The notes under the pieces were generated by a model, which did not search any database, was not told the origin of the DNA, and was given only the letters and a program-made list of their open reading frames with translations. Position numbers and translations under genes: made by a program. From Sabellastarte sp. h YS-2021 (Eukaryota; Annelida; Polychaeta; Sabellida; Sabellidae), in assembly GCA_964017235.1 (NCBI GenBank), contig OZ024938.1:13941454-14005453 (forward strand): a stretch of DNA of 64,000 nucleotides, written 5' to 3'. Shown one piece after another: positions 23,501 through 31,891 of this stretch (position 1 is the stretch's first letter; every line of letters starts with the position of its first letter).

Positions 23501-26500
23501 AGAGTTCGGAAGATGGCAGGGTGGAAAGGTACAGAAAGAATAGTAACCACAGTTTGAATGAAGATATGCACAGAGCTAGACCCAGAACTACCCGAGAATC
23601 CAGTCCAGAAAACAACCATGGTCAAGAAAGTGCCACCAATAAGTGTAACCATTTCCAGCCATTCGACCCCAACTGCAAGGTTTGCCTGTCTGACAAACGC
23701 CACACATCCATTCTTTCCAGATACAACAAGAGAATGATGAAGTTCAAGGAAAATGCCTTGCCAGATGTTGATGTCAGAGGACACTGGTATCCGCTAAAGA
23801 GATGTAGCCGCAGTCATAGCAGGGAATACCAACTGGTCTGCAGAACATGTAGGCGACTTGGTGCACTGTGTCTCTATCCTTCCTGGGCGTATGAACACTG
23901 TGACACTGCACCCGGTCAGGATGATGATGCAAATGCCAAGACCAGCAATTTCTGCGCCATGATGATCGCTTCTGTGACTCCTCAGCCAGATGCCATACAT
24001 GAGGTGTTGATACTGAAAGATGGTACTGAAAGCGTCTTTTATGAGTTTCCCGTGGACATGAAAGGCCAGAAGGGGGAAGCCTGTGACTGTGATCAATGTA
24101 CAGGCAGTGATATGGACATAGGAATAAGGGAAAGCAAGGACAGCTACCGAGACCACAGGAAAAGCGAGATGGGAGCATATGGAAAAGGTGGTTATAGTCG
24201 AGGGGCAAGGAGAAGGTGGTCCACTGAGGAGATGTATGATAACAGAGGTGGACACCAGTCATCAAACTACAGAAAAGATCATCCTCCCTATGACAATAGA
24301 TACAACAACAGTAGAGGGGAGTATGACCATGGATATCAGGACGATGGCTATAGAAACAGCTACCACCATCAGCATTATGGGGACAAATGGGGATCAGATG
24401 GCAGGAATAGGAGGGGAGATGGAGGTCAGCAGTACTACAGGGAGAAGCCTTACTGGACATCATCTGACCGTGGACGTTCATATGGTGGAAGGGGCAGAGG
24501 CAGGGGTTCTACGAGGGGAAATATATTGAAACGATACAGACAGGATTATTCAGAGAGATATACAAGCTCACGGGTATGGTGAATATGGAAATGAACTGTA
24601 ATTGCCTGATATACTTCTTTTTAATAATTTTTTTTTTGATTATATTGATCTTATAATAGTGTTTGTAATTTGTATTTGCTGAAAGTCAATATCTCCATTT
24701 ATATTTCACTGCATCCTCTTTTTTCAGGGAAAAAGTGACCAATTTTTTGTAGGTTTTTGCCATTTTCGGCCAAAAGGAAAAGTAAAAAAAAAAAACAAAA
24801 ACAAAAAAAAAAAAACACCCCAGGTTATTTCCACCTAAAATTCAGCCTTGTTTTAATGATTCAGTTTCTTTTGTCTTATGTAGTTAGTAGGGAAACAGGA
24901 GGGAGCATGTTGGCTTAATGGTTAACACACTTGCCTCCCAACTCTCTGGCTTTGGGTTCAGTGTCCAGCCTGACCTGAAATAGGAAAGTTGCTTGTGTGT
25001 AGTTGTGTGTGAGAAAGGTTATCAGTGCAGAATATTAACAACTAGTATCCACTGCTTTCGCCACCCTAACTCTGTCAGGATATGTCTTACAGTGTGTTAA
25101 AGGTAAATTTAAAGTATCCATATCAATCAATCAAGTACCCAAACAGCAGATATTCAACCAAGATTTGAGAGTAAGAAATCTAAAATTTGCCACATATCTG
25201 AAATTCACCACACATTGAAATACTAATAAAATAAATGAATTAAGGTGAGTTTTGTTGAAGGTAAAGTAAATTAAGGATTTTTGAACTGAAAAATACCAAC
25301 TTTAAGACAAAACATCATTTTCTTCATAAAATGAACTAAGGTTTTAGAGGTGGTGAATTTTAGATTCCTGGCGAATTTTAGATTTCTTACTCTACATGTA
25401 TTTTTAAGTATAAGAGGGTGTAATTACGAATCAGTTTGTATGGGTAATCATGGTCTGACATTTACAGGAAAACCCTGGCACAAGTCGCTGTGTTGGCGTG
25501 TTTGGTCTGAGCCTGTACACAGAGGAGAGGGATCTGCGTGAGGTGTTTGGGCGTTACGGCCCAATAACGGACGTGCAGATGGTGTATGACCATAACACCG
25601 GCAAGTCCAGGGGTTTTGCTTTCATCTACTTCAGAAACCTGGACGATGCCATTGAGGTGAGTGTTGCATTAAGTGTTGAAACCTCAATGGCTTAACTTGG
25701 TAACTCAACACCAACTCATACTCTGCACTTGTCAAGTCAGTTTGGTCGGGTTTCTCTTTATTAAAATACACACTTGAAAAAAATTATCATGCCATTTAAC
25801 TGTCTAGAAGACATTTTAAGGTGCTAATATAGGAAGATATTTTTTTGCATGAATTTAGTCTTCTAAAATGGCATAAAACACTGTTACTTCTAGAGTTCAG
25901 GATAAGCGATATCTCACAAGCTTTTGTACATTTCGACAATTCAGTAGATTCAGCTAGGTTGAAGTCGTGGTTCAACATGTTTACAAAATGGATGTGCATC
26001 TATCGTTTTAGGGGAAACTTCTCAATTTTTGATTTAAAAAGGCTGTATTTGGATATTTTTATTTGAAAAATGCCATTTTTTTGTGAAACATGGATGTTTA
26101 CACAGTAGCTAATTTGGAAACAAACAACAATAGTAAGAATCCACAGCAAGCTCCTCCACCTTTTCAAATTTCTGGAAACGGCACTGCACAAAAGTGTTCC
26201 GTGCACAACTTTTACGGTGTTTTATTTTTGTATCAGTGATCCTGATTGGTTAGAGATTGAATAGTTTGGTTATTTCCTGTTTGTGCTGATATAAAGCCTT
26301 TGCTGAATTACCACTCCGTGCCAGTTTAATTCTTGGTAAATGGATTTTCTTTTTAAAGTACTACTTTATACCCAGTTCATAGATGACTAATTTATCAAAT
26401 AAATATCACAATAAACACTTATAATCCTGCTTTTAGTGGATCATAGATAGGAAGACATTTTCATTGTGGCATGTCACAAATACTGTTGTTAATTTCACTA

Positions 26501-29500
26501 TTGTACATCCAAGGCTTTGGTGTGACAAATGAATTTCCGGTGAGTCATTTGATGTATTTTTACACCCAAAACAGGCAGGAGTTTTATGGCGACCATTCAT
26601 AATAAACCTCTTTGTTTTGTGTACAGGCAAAGGAGCGTGGCCCTGGAACAGAAATAGATGGTCATAAGGTCAGGGTGGATTTCTCCGTCACAGAGAGAGC
26701 ACATACGCCCACACCTGGCATTTACTTGGGAAAGGCATCTGGGTAAAACTTTGTCACAAGTACTGACAAAACTAATTCCACCAGCATCTATAGGACAAGG
26801 ATGTTATTTTCTTTAATAAGAATAATATAGCTGTGTGAAGTGACAATAGCAGTTACCCAATAAACCTGCCTTATATTAACCAAGAGCTATTTGGTAATAT
26901 TTCAAAATTATTTTGTAATTTATCATCAGAGGCTGAAGATTTCATCCAATTTTGCCCATAAGGTGCAAAAATCATATCCGCTATTCAGAAATAGAATGTA
27001 TGAACACCATTCTAGTGTCCAGAAATTCTCCACTGATAAATCCACTCCTGTCTCTAGACATTTCAGCCAGAAAGATCATTCTGTGAAACATATGGAGTTC
27101 AGTATTTTACATTGGATGGGGGATCCAATAAACCCAAATACCACAAATAGGCGCAGAAGCCAAGAACTATATTACATTTGGGCATTCCCCACACTCCACC
27201 CAGCAGGCATCAACATGTTTGTATGAAGCCTATGTCCTCTCATGGCACCCCCTACCCAGGTGCCCCCTCTTTTCCCTTATGTTATTTTCTTTATCTTTAG
27301 TTTGTAAATATACATTACAAGGGTTATTATACATATATTATTAACCTCTTTGTTTGCTAATAATTCCCCATTCACACTACAGGCGGTATGTCCCATGGTG
27401 AGAAGTTTTTGTCGGAGGCAGAACCGCCGCCTGGTCACCCCATTTTGTCCGATTTGTTCACACTACAGGCAGACGGCCTCTGATTAGACTTTTTTTTTTA
27501 GCCGTCAATAACAGTAGAATGACAGTACTACAACTTTGGTCACTGTGAAGCAAACTCAACTCACCTTCGGCAGCCATTGGATGGAACAACCAATACCTTA
27601 TCTCAACTTATGTCGCCGTATTACACCAAACGACAACCGAATCACAACCTTATGTATGTTGTGGACCACCCCTTTGGTTACTGTAGTAAGAAATTCATAC
27701 GGAGATGCAGAAAATCACCTGCGCGATACTGAAATCAGAGGTGGAAATTTGAAACTTTTGGAAACAACCGCAGGACAAATGGACGCTTTGCCACTGATTC
27801 GCAAAGTCACTTCCGGACATTAGACGGCAATCCAATGACGGATGTTTGACCAAACACGAGTTACCGCAGGCGATACTGCCTGTAGTGTGAATGGTGTATT
27901 AATGGAATAAGTCCATAGTAACCTAGGAATGCAAAGACTTCAGCTATGAAGCATAACCACATACAGTAGTAAGGGGCGCCAGTGGATTTTTAAACTTTTA
28001 TACTGAGGTTTCTGTGTTTCTTCATCTTAGTGTAACAAAAACAAACAGAAACTCTATATCCTGTAACAAGCGCCCTCACAATCGGTATTTATTACTACAT
28101 TCATCTCATTCTGACAGTAGAGTTTTTCCACACATTGAGCCCTGCATGTCTGTGTATGTGTTTGTGCAGGCGTGGTTACGGAAGCAGGAGGGAATCCAAC
28201 TACAGCAGGCGTTCAGCATCTCCAGAATACCACCGGAGGGCGCGGTACTCTCGGTCAAGGTCACGTTCCTACAGCCCACGTAAGTAGCATTAAAACTGGT
28301 CTATCTGGTTATTTGTTTTATCATAAAAACAAACTGGTTATAAACTTGCAAAACAGGATGTTTTCATTTTGGAAACTATTCTTTTGGTCAAGGTTTTGTC
28401 CAAATTTTATTGAGATATACCATTAAAAATCATAAAAGGCCAGTTATTTCATAATGTATCATATTGTTGTATTCTTGCTTGACTTTGTTTAAATCTGAAG
28501 TATTAAATAGATTCATCAACTTGATGAACAATTGCAGAAACTCGAGTATAATCCACAATAATCCTGATGTCCTTTTGCATACTGGGTAGGTACTGTGCAG
28601 AGCATGACCACTTCTGCTGTGCTAACTTGTAATTCATGCAGGAAGATGATCCTAAATAATAGTTATTATATTTAAAAAATTATCTTGTGGAATTTTGATG
28701 TCCTCATAAAATTTTATTATCCATCAAAGTTGCAAGAATGTTAAAAATGAAAAGTCACCTTCTACTTCAACAATCCTAAGAATTGTTCAACTGTCAAACT
28801 TTAAACTTTGTGCTAAGTAGCAACAAGGTGTAAGCAGTCTACAGGAAAGCTTCTGCAGACACACACCTTTTTACATGTACAAATTTGTGTATACTATACC
28901 ACAGAGTGACATCATCATCTCATCAGGCAGGGAATAATAAAATACACCAAAAGTGGTTGTCACATTTTCTTTTTTGGACAGTTACTCCAAAACTAAATGG
29001 TGGATTTCATTTATGTGTGGTATTTGTGTGTATGTTAGGCCCCAAGAAGATATTTATTTTATAGTAACCATGAAGTACCAAAGATAGCTTAATCATAGTA
29101 ACTTCAAGGCTTCTGATTTAATATCTCTAACTCCCAAACTTCTGAGTGGACTTTACTGATATGGAAGGTCCACCGTGGCCTATTGGTTACTAAAGTTGGT
29201 CTCTAATCACAGGTTGTCACCTCTGTGTGAGTATGATCCTTAACAATTGGCAATACTAAAGGCCTGTCCCAATATGACCCTGGCTTTTAAATGTAGCATA
29301 AAACTTAATGTTGTTCATGTCAAGCCACTATATCCTGGATTTGGATGATAGAATTACCTGGCAGAAGATAACTTCCATAGGAATGGTCTTGTGAATTGTG
29401 GCCTCAAGTATTTGTGTTTTTCTTATCTAGTGAATTATTACTGTAAACTACCGTGTCCTGTTCATGCTTTGACTTTTTGTTCTCTTTTTGGCATACTTGT

Positions 29501-29522
29501 CCAAATCACAGGTCGCTATTAA
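2501..29522 (+). CDS. tra2: transformer-2 homolog (SR-like splicing regulator), 8 coding exons
   Basis: Tra2 binds GAA-rich exonic splicing enhancers in the nucleus and promotes inclusion of weak exons. Coding exons are 2501-2515, 3722-3813, 6032-6145, 16046-16136, 25468-25656, 26627-26742, 28170-28279 and 29512-29522. They sum to 738 nt (245 aa plus stop) and every junction is phase-compatible. The protein has an Arg/Ser-rich N-terminus (about residues 1-104), one RRM with RNP2 CVGVFGL and RNP1 SRGFAFIYF, the family-specific [10 protein letters not shown] linker, and a C-terminal RS tail ending SRSYSPRRY. Known Tra2 proteins are about 260-290 aa, so this one is slightly short. Introns 3 and 4 are each over 9 kb because each carries a DIRS retrotransposon. 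The least certain part is exon 1, whose donor is non-consensus (GTTCTC). Confidence 0.93.
2995..3175. repeat. three-copy ~70-bp tandem repeat
   Basis: The motif GACAGAAGTCCGTGGA and its close variants recur at about 2995, 3065 and 3136 (period about 70 bp), each followed by a CAATATT and ATGCAAATT-like tail. It lies in Tra2 intron 1. Confidence 0.7.
3258..3643. mobile_element. foldback MITE with ~75-bp terminal inverted repeats
   Basis: The left end (3258-3335) and right end (3566-3643) are inverted complements with few mismatches, from GTTACCTCGGCTCTAC to CAGTTCTATGTGGGGTCGTG. The ends carry TTA/TAA, which could be a 3-bp target duplication as in PIF/Harbinger. No transposase is present. 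It sits in Tra2 intron 1. Confidence 0.8.
3722..3813 (+). CDS. tra2: Tra2 coding exon 2 (RS domain)
   Basis: It is bounded by the acceptor TTTACAG and a donor GTATCA. It encodes [16 protein letters not shown] and further Arg/Ser repeats, ending in phase 2 after SSSDSD. This phase lets it join exon 3 and, alternatively, the exon-like segment at 23487. Confidence 0.85.
4080..5125. repeat. diverged Helitron-like repeat with 147-bp-type monomers, interrupted by a hAT MITE
   Basis: It shows the same modular order as the arrays at 34-36 kb and 43-45 kb: a hairpin-like start (GACCACAGACCATGGTC), a TTCACCAAATTTGG box, then a monomer with 'TATATCTCCCTTAT' and 'CCTTCAAGGTCAAA'-like landmarks. The first monomer is split by the element at 4502-4959. 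It is old and degenerate. Confidence 0.5.
4502..4959. mobile_element. hAT-like MITE (CAGGGTGTATCCA ends)
   Basis: The terminal inverted repeats are CAGGGTGTATCCA (4502-4514) and TGGATACACCCTG (4947-4959), perfect over 13 bp. GTCATGGAAA-type repeats are found subterminally. There is no coding capacity. Flanks read TTACAG and TTATAG, a possible decayed target duplication. Confidence 0.75.
5136..5511. mobile_element. hAT-like MITE with exact 8-bp TSD
   Basis: The termini TAGTGCGGGTATTG and CGATACCAACACTA are imperfect inverted repeats. ATTTTTTG is duplicated exactly on both sides (5128-5135 and 5512-5519). An 8-bp TSD is the hallmark of hAT transposition. There is no coding capacity. It lies in Tra2 intron 2. 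Confidence 0.85.
6032..6145 (+). CDS. tra2: Tra2 coding exon 3 (RS domain)
   Basis: The acceptor is ATCACAG and the donor GTAAGT. The exon encodes the RS-rich stretch [18 protein letters not shown] and on to KRKAR, entering and leaving in phase 2. Confidence 0.88.
6353..6742. mobile_element. hAT-like MITE with exact 8-bp TSD
   Basis: Ends TAGGGCTG and CAGCCCTA are flanked by identical 8-mers CTTTTGAC (6345-6352 and 6743-6750). The interior carries ACTCGAG-type palindromic motifs. It is non-coding and lies in Tra2 intron 3. Confidence 0.87.
7273..7645. mobile_element. hAT-like MITE (TAGGGATGGGT ends)
   Basis: The ends TAGGGATGGGT and ACCCATCCCTA are perfect inverted repeats. The flanking 8-mers GTGTAAAC and GTCAAAAG match only partly, so the insertion is older or the boundary is slightly off. 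It is non-coding. Confidence 0.7.
7834..8376. mobile_element. MITE with TTCACACTACAGGC terminal repeats, copy A
   Basis: The left end includes GTTCACACTACAGGC and the right end TGTAGTGTGAATGGGGTATTA, which are inverted complements. The interior is related to the element at 27361-27902 (shared GTATTACAC, ACAACCGA, CACAACC and GTGGACCAC landmarks). It is a non-autonomous DNA transposon in Tra2 intron 3. Confidence 0.75.
8990..10940 (+). pseudogene. DIRS 1 gag region, unrecognisable
   Basis: The family's N-terminal Cys motif (as in the element at 56820) is not found. This stretch contains imperfect internal repeats, such as CTTCAGATTTCTTCAGAGCG at about 9231 and 9342, and many short blocks resembling CTGGTTACAGAG. 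Only the very end, AAATGACAAT (10939-10948), matches the gag/pol junction of the sister elements. It may be a rearranged or replaced gag. Confidence 0.5.
11030..12890 (+). pseudogene. DIRS 1 RT-RNase H-methyltransferase-like remnant
   Basis: The RT active-site block [12 protein letters not shown] is read at about 11656-11695. The RNase H motifs TDAS, LELKAVF and TDNTTVV are open at about 12165-12365. The [13 protein letters not shown] Dam-like region follows at about 12585-12620, as DLFATRFNN. Stops and frameshifts separate these blocks, so no complete polyprotein can be read. Confidence 0.85.
12930..13960 (+). pseudogene. DIRS 1 tyrosine recombinase remnant
   Basis: This is a broken version of the recombinase frame seen intact at 61047-62270. 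Recognisable blocks include the [11 protein letters not shown] helix, the [12 protein letters not shown] first-arginine box and the [13 protein letters not shown] box. In-frame stops, a frameshift near 13760, and an altered HxxR/Tyr C-terminal segment make it non-functional. Confidence 0.85.
14322..14615. repeat. duplicated DIRS internal complementary region (2 x 147 bp)
   Basis: Two tandem copies (14322-14468 and 14469-14615) each contain an internal complementary region (14353-14436 and 14500-14583) that is the reverse complement of the joined 3' and 5' ends. Both copies share the same roughly 10-nt deletion relative to the element ends, so the duplication came after the deletion. Confidence 0.85.
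14862..16045. other. Tra2 intron 3, distal part
   Basis: I see no coding exon, RNA gene or complete mobile element here. The AT-rich intronic DNA ends at the acceptor of Tra2 exon 4. Confidence 0.4.
16046..16136 (+). CDS. tra2: Tra2 coding exon 4 (end of RS1 domain)
   Basis: The acceptor is AACTAG and the donor GTAAGT. It encodes [20 protein letters not shown] and on to RRWMR, ending in phase 0. It lies about 1.2 kb downstream of one DIRS element and about 1.2 kb upstream of another. Confidence 0.85.
16137..17324. other. Tra2 intron 4, proximal part
   Basis: AT-rich intronic DNA between the donor of exon 4 and the DIRS 2 insertion. No supported feature. Confidence 0.4.
17638..19485 (+). pseudogene. 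DIRS 2 Gag-like ORF, frameshifted and internally deleted
   Basis: It starts [17 protein letters not shown] with the Cys pattern CARC...C...CKIC seen in the sister Gag. A frame change near 18270-18480 splits it. The conserved [15 protein letters not shown] and RWERAARE blocks follow in another frame. Compared with the intact Gag at 57114, about 330 nt after RWERAARE are missing. The tail is Arg/Gly-rich (RGRGRGRG). The nominal terminal stop is TGA at 19483-19485, followed by CAATTA. Confidence 0.8.
19486..19779 (+). other. Cys-rich open frame following the DIRS 2 Gag stop
   Basis: In the frame of the TGA at 19483 the sequence stays open and encodes 16 cysteines in about 98 codons. The last part has the spacing C-x2-C-x2-C-x5-C-x2-C-x2-C-x2-CC-x4-C, identical to the DIRS element at 56.8 kb. 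The same DNA also encodes the Pol N-terminus in another frame. It could be a readthrough extension of Gag or a frame kept by overlap. Confidence 0.5.
19486..21756 (+). pseudogene. DIRS 2 RT-RNase H-methyltransferase-like ORF with stops and a frameshift
   Basis: The RT catalytic [10 protein letters not shown] is at about 20361-20390. RNase H motifs ([34 protein letters not shown]) lie at 20860-21205, then the VDLFATRFN...AVDAL...YAFPP Dam-like region at 21290-21420. Lesions seen: an in-frame TAA near 20069 just before the RT core, a frameshift near 20480, and TAG at 21493-21495 where the sister element has Trp. It is inactive as it stands. Confidence 0.88.
21600..22710 (+). pseudogene. DIRS 2 tyrosine recombinase, frame-altered at its N-terminus
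   Basis: The catalytic domain is open to TAA 22708-22710, with the [12 protein letters not shown] box, [10 protein letters not shown] (His-x-x-Arg) and [14 protein letters not shown] carrying the Tyr nucleophile. Its N-terminal helix ([19 protein letters not shown]) lies in a different frame that ends at a stop at 21756-21758. An indel near 21750 has therefore shifted the frame compared with the intact recombinase at 61047-62270. The catalytic part is left in frame with Pol. Confidence 0.85.
22998..23092. repeat. DIRS 2 internal complementary region
   Basis: It reads as the reverse complement of the joined 3' end (ACTAGGTAAGGTATTAAC...) and 5' start (TTTTATTGCGTTAATAC). DIRS elements are thought to use this region as a bridge for joining cDNA ends into a circle. 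Confidence 0.85.
23487..24582 (+). CDS. candidate alternative terminal exon of Tra2 (or an independent intronic gene), Cys-rich/RGG protein
   Basis: A plausible acceptor (ACTTTGCAG, ending 23486) precedes 364 open codons ending at TGA 24580-24582. I do not recognise the protein. Its first base completes a codon left by an exon ending in phase 2, so Tra2 exon 2 or exon 3 can splice onto it in frame, giving ...[17 protein letters not shown]. Visible parts: an acidic/Ser start, a Cys/His-rich middle (C-x8-C-x2-C, then C-x11-C-x2-C-x6-C-x9-C, about residues 40-130), a second CDCDQC cluster near residue 200, and a Tyr/Arg/Gly-rich tail with [13 protein letters not shown]. There is no in-frame ATG near the start, which argues that it is not a stand-alone single-exon gene. 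Spliced after exon 4 it would instead stop after 18 codons. Confidence 0.6.
24583..24904. other. intronic DNA / possible 3' UTR of the 23487 exon
   Basis: No canonical AATAAA was found directly after the stop codon. An A-rich tract (24782-24816) may be genomic. It contains no other feature. Confidence 0.3.
24905..25135 (+). mobile_element. tRNA-derived SINE
   Basis: It has a box A-like TGGCTTAATGGTTAA (24911-24925) and a box B-like GGGTTCAGTGTCC (24954-24966) at tRNA spacing, a tRNA-unrelated body, and a short tail of ATCAATCA repeats near 25120. It lies in Tra2 intron 4 in the sense orientation. Confidence 0.65.
25468..25656 (+). CDS. tra2: Tra2 coding exon 5 (RRM)
   Basis: The acceptor is TTTACAG and the donor GTGAGT. 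Its 63 codons encode most of the RRM: RNP2 CVGVFGL, the [18 protein letters not shown] helix/loop and RNP1 [10 protein letters not shown]. Similarity to Tra2 is unmistakable. Confidence 0.95.
25657..26626. other. Tra2 intron 5
   Basis: AT-rich intron with no supported gene or repeat of note. Confidence 0.4.
26627..26742 (+). CDS. tra2: Tra2 coding exon 6 (end of RRM and HTPTPG linker)
   Basis: The acceptor is GTACAG and the donor GTAAAA. It encodes the last RRM strand ([11 protein letters not shown]) and the Tra2 signature [14 protein letters not shown], ending in phase 2. Confidence 0.93.
27361..27902. mobile_element. MITE with CCATTCACACTACAGGC terminal repeats, copy B
   Basis: The left end CCATTCACACTACAGGCGGT and right end GCCTGTAGTGTGAATGG are near-perfect inverted repeats, extended by TAAT/ATTA at the outside. 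It is internally related to the copy at 7834-8376. It is non-coding and lies in Tra2 intron 6. Confidence 0.8.
28170..28279 (+). CDS. tra2: Tra2 coding exon 7 (C-terminal RS)
   Basis: The acceptor is TTGTGCAG and the donor GTAAGT. It encodes [18 protein letters not shown] through [10 protein letters not shown] and ends in phase 1. Confidence 0.9.
29165..29330 (+). mobile_element. tRNA-like SINE, family 2 (copy 1)
   Basis: It contains GTGGCCTATTGGTTAC (box A-like), GTCACCTCTGTGTGAGTATG (box B region) and a body with ATATGACCCTG. The same module recurs at about 49460 and 53735. It lies in Tra2 intron 7. Confidence 0.5.
29512..29522 (+). CDS. tra2: Tra2 coding exon 8 (C-terminus and stop)
   Basis: The acceptor is AATCACAG. 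The first two bases complete an Arg codon, followed by Arg-Tyr-stop (TAA 29520-29522). The resulting SPRRY terminus is typical of Tra2. A 3' UTR follows. Confidence 0.88.
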
Positions 29523-29822
29523 AACAGCCAAGGCAGAAGACAAGTCTCCACCACGACTTGCAAAAGTTGCAAAGATTTTACATTAAAAACAAACTGGTTT
29601 CGGAGCAGAAACATGCTTCAAAATAAACTGGAACTCTGTTTATAAGCATCAAACAAGCACAACATTTTCTTAACCACTATTTTGGTGCTCTTGTCACCCT
29701 GATTTACAATGTTAAATATATGCTATTAACTTAATATTGAGAATTGCATGGCTTAAAATTATATTTAAATCTTGTGGTTTGCTGTTGCAAAAAAATTGCC
29801 TCTATAATTAATAAATATTAAA
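29523..29822 (+). other. Tra2 3' UTR with candidate polyadenylation signals
   Basis: AATAAA hexamers occur at 29622-29627 and 29810-29815. Either could direct cleavage. The region is AT-rich and non-coding. Confidence 0.5.
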
Positions 29823-31534
29823 TAGAAGGAGGGGGAGGGGAAACAACTTTTATGCATAGATTTATAATTGTAAATCAGTGTATGATATTAAGATGAACTT
29901 CTGTATGTATTTTCAAGACCATTTGTATGCTTTATATTTTTTAGTTACCAGGTCACTTGTTTAAACTAAATGGGTTCATTTGATATCCAGGGGATGGGGA
30001 TACTGGTTTGTTTGAGCTTATTTTCTGCTATAGAGATCCTATGTAGATTGTTTTCAAATTAAATTAGTTGTAAGCTATGTGATTGGTATTTAAGTGATAA
30101 CTACTATATACCAAACTTGTTACTTTCTGCATTTTTTTTTCAACATTTTGTAGAAGTTTATTTTTTTGTGTTTGTGTTTCTAAAGTTGTCCATTCAACTT
30201 GCAGCCTTAGTTTTAATTTCAAATGTAATAGCTTAATCTTTGGGTGTGACTTTGAGTAAAATTTGGGACTGAGTAACTGTATTGCAACAGCTGTCCTGAA
30301 TCTGGGGTACCCTAGTTTAAGTTAAACCAACTGGTACCAGTAAAGCAAATATGGCGTTTGATGTAAACAGGTTTTTCCAATTTAAAATGTCAAATATCTG
30401 TGAAATAGAATGAATACATACAAAAAGAATATTTGGTGGATAAATCTGACTGAATATCAAGTTGCACCTGCGTCATTATGGGAATACAGACTATTTTTAT
30501 AGTTTTATGAGTACTGGTCCACTAGTGTGTACTAGGTTTCAAACATAGCGGTTTACAAGTGTCCAAGTGAAGTATCACAAACCCTACTTTGATTACAATT
30601 GGAGGCTTTTATGATCTTTTTTTATGAAACATTTTTAACTTAAAAGCTACCAAATGATTGGAAGTGACAATTTTTGGGTCTTTGTTATTGATTTCTGGTT
30701 CATATTTTAAATTTCCCCACACTTATGCAAAGGTGTTAGTTTAGCATTTTCTTTTCTTTTTTATATTAAAGTTGTTACAATATTAGAACAATGGAGTAGG
30801 TCCATTATTATTTGTATCATTAAAGGTCATCTGGTTGTATATCCATTGGATACCTTGAATTATGCTTGTGTATACCCCACAGTATATGTAGAAACTTTCT
30901 CCCAATTTGGTTTTAAGGATTTTCTTTCCATATAATATCCCTCAATACTTTTGAATTTTATGAATTTCAGTTGTACTTAGGGTAATCCATTAACATCAAA
31001 AATATCCCACCAAGTAGATTCTTTTGTTCGATTTTAGGGATTTTCTTGTGCATAGATGTGTTTGTTCTCCAAGAAAGTTGTTCAAATTTGACTTTATTAT
31101 CAAAACCTACTTAGCGTGCAGTATAATATTCAGTAGTCCAATTGAATTTTTACACTCTTCAATGTACGAGTTTTAGGAATTTTAGCGACATTAAGTAAAT
31201 CAGTTTTAACTAAAATACTCTTGCATTTAGAGTACTTTCTTGAAATAGCCTGTTCAGCTACTTTCTCCATAGCTTCGATATGGTCAGTAGTTTGGAGGTG
31301 TATGGCAATAGGTAAGTCATGGCTACTTTCTCCCTTTTCAGTGATTACCACAAGTAAATGACTTATATTTTCAGATGTAAGATAGGTTTACAATTTCTCT
31401 CAAAGTTGTGATCAGGTTTTCTCTGAGCTATAGCATAGTTAAGTTTCAGGCTGATTGTCTAGTGCTTAAGTGAGTAATAGCTTCTTTTGTAATCTCACAG
31501 TTGAGTAAATTACTTATTTTTTGAAAACTAATAC
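29823..31534. other. intergenic DNA downstream of Tra2
   Basis: AT-rich sequence with no coding exon, RNA gene or complete mobile element that I can support. Confidence 0.4.
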
Positions 31535-31542
31535 ATTTTTAG

Positions 31543-31883
31543 TAGGGCAGGGTCGGTAGCAGATTTTTCATTTCGGTATCCCGCCAGTGTAAAACCGTAC
31601 CGATTCCGGGATACCGAAAGAAGAAATTGCGTTCTAGTATATCACCAATCGAATAGGCCCACCAACCGGAAGTAAGATCTGGAAAAGAAAACATTGAAGT
31701 TCTGAAAGAAATCACATTAAAATTGCTTAAATGTATAAAAATATTTGACAAAAGTTCATAATTTCTTCAGATTTGAGGTTTGTTTCTAATACTTGACGTT
31801 TTCTCACAATTTTATATACTGACATTCTAAATACCGGCTGTAAATATCGATACCGAGATACCGGTGTTACCGACCCTGCCCTA
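31543..31883. mobile_element. hAT-like MITE with exact 8-bp TSD
   Basis: A 16-bp perfect terminal inverted repeat (TAGGGCAGGGTCGGTA / TACCGACCCTGCCCTA) is flanked by identical 8-mers ATTTTTAG at 31535-31542 and 31884-31891. It is 341 bp long and non-coding. Confidence 0.92.
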
Positions 31884-31891
31884 ATTTTTAG

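Noticed and set aside
23774..24481. 235-codon minus-strand frame opposite the Tra2 alternative exon
   Set aside because: Antisense shadow. The plus-strand frame has the acceptor, RS-like start and RGG tail.
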